Shown piece after piece: positions 60,289-64,000 of a DNA stretch of 64,000 bases. A program made the position numbers and the translations under genes. The notes beneath the pieces were generated by a model. The model was not told the origin of the DNA, did no database searches, and was given only the letters and a program-made list of their open reading frames with translations. Source of the DNA: UBA830 sp002295635 (lineage in GTDB: Bacteria; Pseudomonadota; Alphaproteobacteria; MPNO01; UBA830); assembly GCA_002295635.1 (NCBI GenBank), contig DBHK01000027.1:1-64000 (forward strand). Direction: 5' to 3'. How positions within the stretch are numbered: the stretch's first letter is position 1; every line of letters begins with the position of its first letter.

Positions 60289-61185
60289 ATGTCATTGAAA
60301 ACGGTTGCTATCCTCAGTCCCGGCGATATGGGTGAAGGTGTAGGGGCTTCGATTAAAGAACAAAATGTAAATGTCATTACCGTCCTGACTGGGCGTAGCG
60401 AGGAAACTCGTAAGAGGTCAGCGAGGGCTGGCTTCCAGGATATTGTCGATCTAGACGCCCTTGTAACGGCAGCGGATCTGGTGATGTCTATAATGCCGCC
60501 AGAATATGCGGAGGCGACTGCGTCCGATGTGGCTTCTGCAATGAGGCGGACCAGAAAAACACCTCCTTTTGCCGACATGAACGCTATTGCCCCGACGACA
60601 TCGAAGCGCATCGCTGCCGCTATGAAAAATGTGGGCGCTAACTTCATAGACGGCGGTATTATAGGTTTGCCACCGCTAAAGAGTGGCACACCCACTAAAT
60701 TATATGTATCCGGCCCCGAAGCGTCGCTGCTCGATGAACTCGATGGAAACGGCAAGGCCGTGATACAGCTTGGAGATAAGATTGGTCACGCCTCGGCGGT
60801 TAAGATGGTCTACGCGTCCATCACGAAAGGTACGGACTCTTTGTTGACAGCCGCATACACAGCGGCAGAGGCGCTGGGTGTCCGAGAAATTTTGGAGGAC
60901 GAATGGGAAAAAAGTCAGCCGGATGCTCTTGCTCGGATGGGTCGCCGAATTCCTGTTTTACCGGCTGATGCTGCGCGCTGGATAGGTGAAATGGAACAGA
61001 TTTCAGAGACCTTTGCCTCTGTTGGGGTAACGCCAAATTACCACAAGGGAGCGGCGGAAATGTATCGTTTGCTGGACTTAACGCCGTTTGCCCGGGAGAG
61101 CCGGGAGACAATAGATAAAACACGGACCATGCAGGAGGCGGTGAGGGTCTATGTTGAGTATCTCAATAAAAACAAATCCCAGTAA
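60289..61185 (+). CDS. NAD(P)-dependent oxidoreductase, 6-phosphogluconate/3-hydroxyisobutyrate dehydrogenase-like (DUF1932)
   Basis: 298-residue two-domain dehydrogenase. Rossmann start KTVAILSPGDMGEGVGASI with a degenerate nucleotide motif, FADMNAIAPTTSKRIA, a glycine-rich DGGIIGLPPLKSGTPTKL, and the catalytic-type Lys region KMVYASITKGTDSLL. The C-terminal half matches the DUF1932 domain. Start ATG 60289 has GGGGAGAAGAT upstream. Substrate unknown. Confidence 0.83.
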   Translation: MSLKTVAILSPGDMGEGVGASIKEQNVNVITVLTGRSEETRKRSARAGFQDIVDLDALVTAADLVMSIMPPEYAEATASDVASAMRRTRKTPPFADMNAIAPTTSKRIAAAMKNVGANFIDGGIIGLPPLKSGTPTKLYVSGPEASLLDELDGNGKAVIQLGDKIGHASAVKMVYASITKGTDSLLTAAYTAAEALGVREILEDEWEKSQPDALARMGRRIPVLPADAARWIGEMEQISETFASVGVTPNYHKGAAEMYRLLDLTPFARESRETIDKTRTMQEAVRVYVEYLNKNKSQ

Positions 61186-61261
61186 TAGAAAATCTGTTCT
61201 AGGTCGGGCACCGTATTCGCTTCTATAAATCGTCATAATTGTATAACGGGGAGAGGAGGCT

Positions 61262-62044
61262 ATGGCCGCCGATCTATATGTCGGCGAAGTAATGCATCGG
61301 CGATCACGGCCGAAGGCATACACCTTCGTCTATCGAGTCTTTAATATTTTAGTGGATATAGACACCTTGGAAAAGGACGCGCGAGCGCGGCGCCTCTTTT
61401 CATATAATCGGTTCAACCTATTTTCTTTCTTCGACCGTGATCATGGCGCCCGAGACGGATCGACACTACGCCCTTGGGTAGAGAATCATCTGGCTGCCGC
61501 AGGTTTGAGCCACGCATCTGCAAATATCAGATTGCTGTGCATGCCCCGGGTGCTCGGTTACGGGTTCGACCCTCTCTCAATCTACTACTGCAGCGATGAT
61601 GCCGGTCAACTCGCGGCCATTTTGTATGAGGTAAAAAATACGTTCGGCGACCAGCACGGATATCTGTTTGGGGTGGATAACAGTATCAAGGTTCCTCAGA
61701 AACATGTCGCTAATAAGGTTTTGCACGTGTCGCCATTAATCTCCATGAACGCACGTTATCAGCTTCGAACACAGTTGCCAGATGATAAGCTTGCTGTACT
61801 TATCCAGGAGTCGGATGAGGCGGGTGAATTTCTGGTGGCCTCCCTGACAGGGGAACGGCGGGATATGACCGACGGAGCTATGCTGAGTTGGTTTTTCAAA
61901 ATTCCTTTGCTGACATTCAAGATAATTCTTGCGATTCATTTCGAGGCTATTCGGCTGATGTTGCGGGGTGTGAAGTATACAAAAAGGCCAGAACCGCCAG
62001 CACAGGATGTATCTCTGCCACCCTCCCGAAGAGATATTGTTTAA
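61262..62044 (+). CDS. DUF1365 domain-containing protein
   Basis: 260-residue protein of the DUF1365 family, usually found with CFA synthase genes and thought to take part in membrane lipid modification. VGEVMHRRSRPKAYTFVYRVFNILVD and YGFDPLSIYYCSDDAG are the family signatures. Its TAA overlaps the ATG of the CFA synthase gene by one base (TAATG). Biochemical role not known. Confidence 0.9.
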   Translation: MAADLYVGEVMHRRSRPKAYTFVYRVFNILVDIDTLEKDARARRLFSYNRFNLFSFFDRDHGARDGSTLRPWVENHLAAAGLSHASANIRLLCMPRVLGYGFDPLSIYYCSDDAGQLAAILYEVKNTFGDQHGYLFGVDNSIKVPQKHVANKVLHVSPLISMNARYQLRTQLPDDKLAVLIQESDEAGEFLVASLTGERRDMTDGAMLSWFFKIPLLTFKIILAIHFEAIRLMLRGVKYTKRPEPPAQDVSLPPSRRDIV

Positions 62045-63225
62045 TGGGGACAAGTATCCGACTGGACGGCCGGTTGCGTGTGGGTTCTCTTGAGATTGAG
62101 CTCCCGAACAGTATATTTGTCTGCTTGACCGGTAAGGAAGATGGTCCGATAGCACGTCTTAAGCTAAATCGTTGGCGTGCCCTGACTAGGTTTCTCAGTG
62201 GTGGGACGGTTTCATTCGGCGAAGCCTTTATGGACGGTGACTGGGAATCTCCGAATCTGGCTAATGTGATCGAACTCGCAGCGCGCAATCTTCCGAGCAA
62301 ACCAATGATGTTTCGTTCTCTATCACCGTGGCGCATAGGGGATCGAATTAAACACGTGGTACGACCAAATACCCCGGAGGGATCTCGAGAAAACGTCGCC
62401 GCGCATTACGACCTCGGCAATGATTTCTATGCCGAATGGCTCGATCCCAGTATGACCTATTCATCTGCAATTTTTAAAGATGAGAATGCAGATCTGGAGA
62501 ATGCCCAGACAGAAAAGAACCGGCGACTGCTCGATCTCGCGATGGTAAAATCAGGAGATCGGGTGCTTGAACTCGGCTGTGGGTGGGGTGGTTTTGCTAT
62601 TCAGGCGGCCCGGGATCGGGGAGTGCACGTCACTGGAATCACTGCTAGCAGGGCCCAGTTTGAAGAGGCCCGTCGGCGCGTTCAGATTGCAGGTTTGACC
62701 GAGCGTATTGATATTCAGCTGTGTGACTATCGTGATCTTAATGGCGAATGGGACCACGCGGTTTCCATCGAAATGATCGAAGCCGTTGGCGAAAAATATT
62801 GGGATACATACTTTGAGCGGGTAGCCGCCAGCGTTAAACTTGGCGGGACCTTTGCTCTACAGGCAATCGTGATTGATCACAACCGTTTTGATGCCTATCG
62901 TAAAAGCGCGGATTTTTTACAGAAGCATATATTTCCGGGCGGGGCTTTGTTGAGCCCTGATGTGATGAAGGATAGGGCTACTTCCGCAGGGTTCTCGTGG
63001 AGAACCTCTAGAGGGTATGGATTAGATTACGCTACTACCCTGAGCCACTGGCGAAGACGCTTCGAGGATGCCTCAGAAAAAGTTGCAGCTCTCGGATTTG
63101 ATGACAGGTTCCAGCGTTGTTGGTCATTTTATTTGTCCTATTGTGAAGGCGGGTTCCGGGCTGGAAATATAGATGTACTCCAAGTAGCCTTGGTTAGGGG
63201 TTCCAAAATTATTGGCTCTCATTAG
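62044..63225 (+). CDS. Cyclopropane-fatty-acyl-phospholipid synthase family methyltransferase
   Basis: 393-residue SAM-dependent enzyme modifying double bonds of membrane lipids. After an N-terminal lipid-binding domain (SFGEAFMDGDWESPNLANVI), it has NVAAHYDLGNDFYAEWLD, SAM motif VLELGCGWGGFAI, and the catalytic-site region SIEMIEAVGEKYWDTYF, HIFPGGALLS and FQRCWSFYLSYCEGGF. ATG 62044 is preferred over the longer frame because it overlaps the DUF1365 stop. In this gene order such proteins may make cyclopropane or furan fatty acids. Confidence 0.93.
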   Translation: MGTSIRLDGRLRVGSLEIELPNSIFVCLTGKEDGPIARLKLNRWRALTRFLSGGTVSFGEAFMDGDWESPNLANVIELAARNLPSKPMMFRSLSPWRIGDRIKHVVRPNTPEGSRENVAAHYDLGNDFYAEWLDPSMTYSSAIFKDENADLENAQTEKNRRLLDLAMVKSGDRVLELGCGWGGFAIQAARDRGVHVTGITASRAQFEEARRRVQIAGLTERIDIQLCDYRDLNGEWDHAVSIEMIEAVGEKYWDTYFERVAASVKLGGTFALQAIVIDHNRFDAYRKSADFLQKHIFPGGALLSPDVMKDRATSAGFSWRTSRGYGLDYATTLSHWRRRFEDASEKVAALGFDDRFQRCWSFYLSYCEGGFRAGNIDVLQVALVRGSKIIGSH

Positions 63226-63998
63226 CTTTTCTTTTTTGTAAGCCGATCCATTAAGGGCAAGTACAAGGCGTAGGGAAGGTGGCGTAATAACTTAACCGCC
63301 CAAGTGAACCGCTTGGGAAATGTTACTTCAAAACGTCCACTTTTGAGGCCTTGGTAAAATGCCTCTGCAGCTTTGTCGACAGGCATTAGCGCCGGCATTC
63401 GGAAATCGTTCTTGTCTGTTAGAGGCGTTTCGATGAAGCCCGGATTAACGACCTGAACTTTCACACCGTAATCTCCGAGTTCCATGTGGAGCGCTTCGCA
63501 CATATTGATCAGCGCCGCCTTGGTCGCGCCATATGCTGACGCAGTCCTCAAGCCTCGATACCCGGAAACGGATCCGACGACTGCAATATGCCCTGATCCA
63601 CGGTCTACCATACTGGGAATCACGGCATCTAGAACACGAATCACACCCATCCAGTTAATGTCGATCTGTTTCGAAAATACTTCCTTGGAAAAGATAGAGC
63701 CGTCTATCGGAATGTAGGTACCAGCATTAAGAACGCAAAGATCAGGCTCGCCTTTATTGGCGACTAAATTTTTGTACGCCTTATTAACCCCGGCGGTATC
63801 GGTGACGTCGAGAGGAAGCGGAATGATGCTACCGGGATAGTCCTTCACCTCATTTGCTAGAGTGGCTAATTTTCTTTCCCCCCGGGCACTAGCGAAAACG
63901 ACGGACCCTGACTTGGCTAGACGAAGCGCCAAGGCGCGACCAATCCCCGTGCTCGCGCCCGTGATCCATACTACGTTAAAATCAGCGTCTCCAACCAT
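63222..63998 (-). CDS. Short-chain dehydrogenase/reductase (SDR)
   Basis: 258-residue SDR, at the window edge but apparently complete from ATG 63998. NAD(P) motif TGASTGIGRAL at residues about 13-23, NAGTYIP, Ser and YGATKAA (YxxxK present), and the family's C-terminal basic tail. SDRs of this type commonly neighbour DUF1365-CFA synthase genes and probably act in the same lipid pathway. Its TAA overlaps the CFA synthase TAG by three bases in convergent orientation. Confidence 0.9.
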   Translation of the reverse strand: MVGDADFNVVWITGASTGIGRALALRLAKSGSVVFASARGERKLATLANEVKDYPGSIIPLPLDVTDTAGVNKAYKNLVANKGEPDLCVLNAGTYIPIDGSIFSKEVFSKQIDINWMGVIRVLDAVIPSMVDRGSGHIAVVGSVSGYRGLRTASAYGATKAALINMCEALHMELGDYGVKVQVVNPGFIETPLTDKNDFRMPALMPVDKAAEAFYQGLKSGRFEVTFPKRFTWAVKLLRHLPYALYLPLMDRLTKKKS

Positions 63999-64000
63999 GT

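Noticed and set aside
61888..62043. Longer start of the CFA synthase gene
   Set aside because: It would overlap the DUF1365 gene by over 150 bases with unconserved residues; ATG 62044 gives the normal start.
1..64000. Mobile elements, prophage or CRISPR
   Set aside because: No transposase, integrase, phage structural gene, Cas gene or spaced direct repeats were found on either strand.

Overview
The window looks like a chromosomal segment of a free-living alphaproteobacterium with about 50% G+C. The signs are the gene families and their order: RecQ next to a Uup-type ABC-F protein, an Etf-Hbd block with a HIG1-like protein beside it, GluQRS, a DegP-like protease, and DUF1365-CFA synthase-SDR at the right end. 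I cannot place it more precisely. No phage, insertion sequence or CRISPR array was seen. Almost everything from 28.5 kb leftwards to 1.1 kb lies on the minus strand.

Left part (1-7.6 kb): a truncated ZnuA-type zinc-binding protein, two dead genes (a carboxymuconolactone decarboxylase and a luciferase-like monooxygenase remnant), an intact carboxymuconolactone decarboxylase family gene, a two-subunit ThDP decarboxylase with an enol-lactonase-like hydrolase, recQ and uup. From 7.7 to 23.1 kb comes a co-directional catabolic island: UbiD decarboxylase, TauD dioxygenase, a divergent FAH-family hydrolase, a YciI protein, a dihydroxyphthalate-decarboxylase-like protein, class II aldolase, amidohydrolase, a CoxLSM-type molybdenum hydroxylase, amidase, SDR and alpha/beta hydrolase. 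The substrate is unknown but the families suggest an aromatic or heterocyclic compound.

The most interesting feature is a selenocysteine (Sec) system. tRNA-Sec (selC), selB, selA and prfC (RF3) form a run at 23.25-28.5 kb on the minus strand. Inside the adjacent catabolic island are two genes interrupted by in-frame UGA exactly where their families have a redox cysteine: an AhpD/carboxymuconolactone-decarboxylase-like protein with a CxxU motif (14095-15234) and a peroxiredoxin-like protein with GHWUPYC (13501-13968). Each has a hairpin just after the UGA at a distance fitting a bacterial SECIS element. They are neighbours in the order AhpD-like then AhpC-like, so they may be a peroxidase/reductase pair in which both partners use selenium.

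Middle part (28.6-43.8 kb): hmgA-fahA (homogentisate to fumarate and acetoacetate), a GlcG-like pseudogene, an orphan CoxL-like subunit, a dead Ldh2-type dehydrogenase, tRNA-Leu(UAA), an acyl-CoA synthetase, a TcuA-like flavoprotein next to a PrpF/GalD-like isomerase, NIPSNAP and VOC proteins and a flavin monooxygenase. From 43.8 to 47 kb is a URC-type uracil-degradation cluster (GTP cyclohydrolase II-like URC1, URC4, uracil phosphoribosyltransferase), divergent from two tandem luciferase-like monooxygenases (47.1-49.5 kb).

Right part (49.6-64 kb): hbd-etfA-etfB, a HIG1-like membrane protein, a Nudix hydrolase, a DEAD-box helicase, GluQRS, AlkA, a carboxylesterase, an HNH protein, a DegP-like protease split into two overlapping frames, a dehydrogenase, DUF1365, CFA synthase and an SDR. 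At least five gene remnants of large paralogous catabolic families point to continuing gene turnover.
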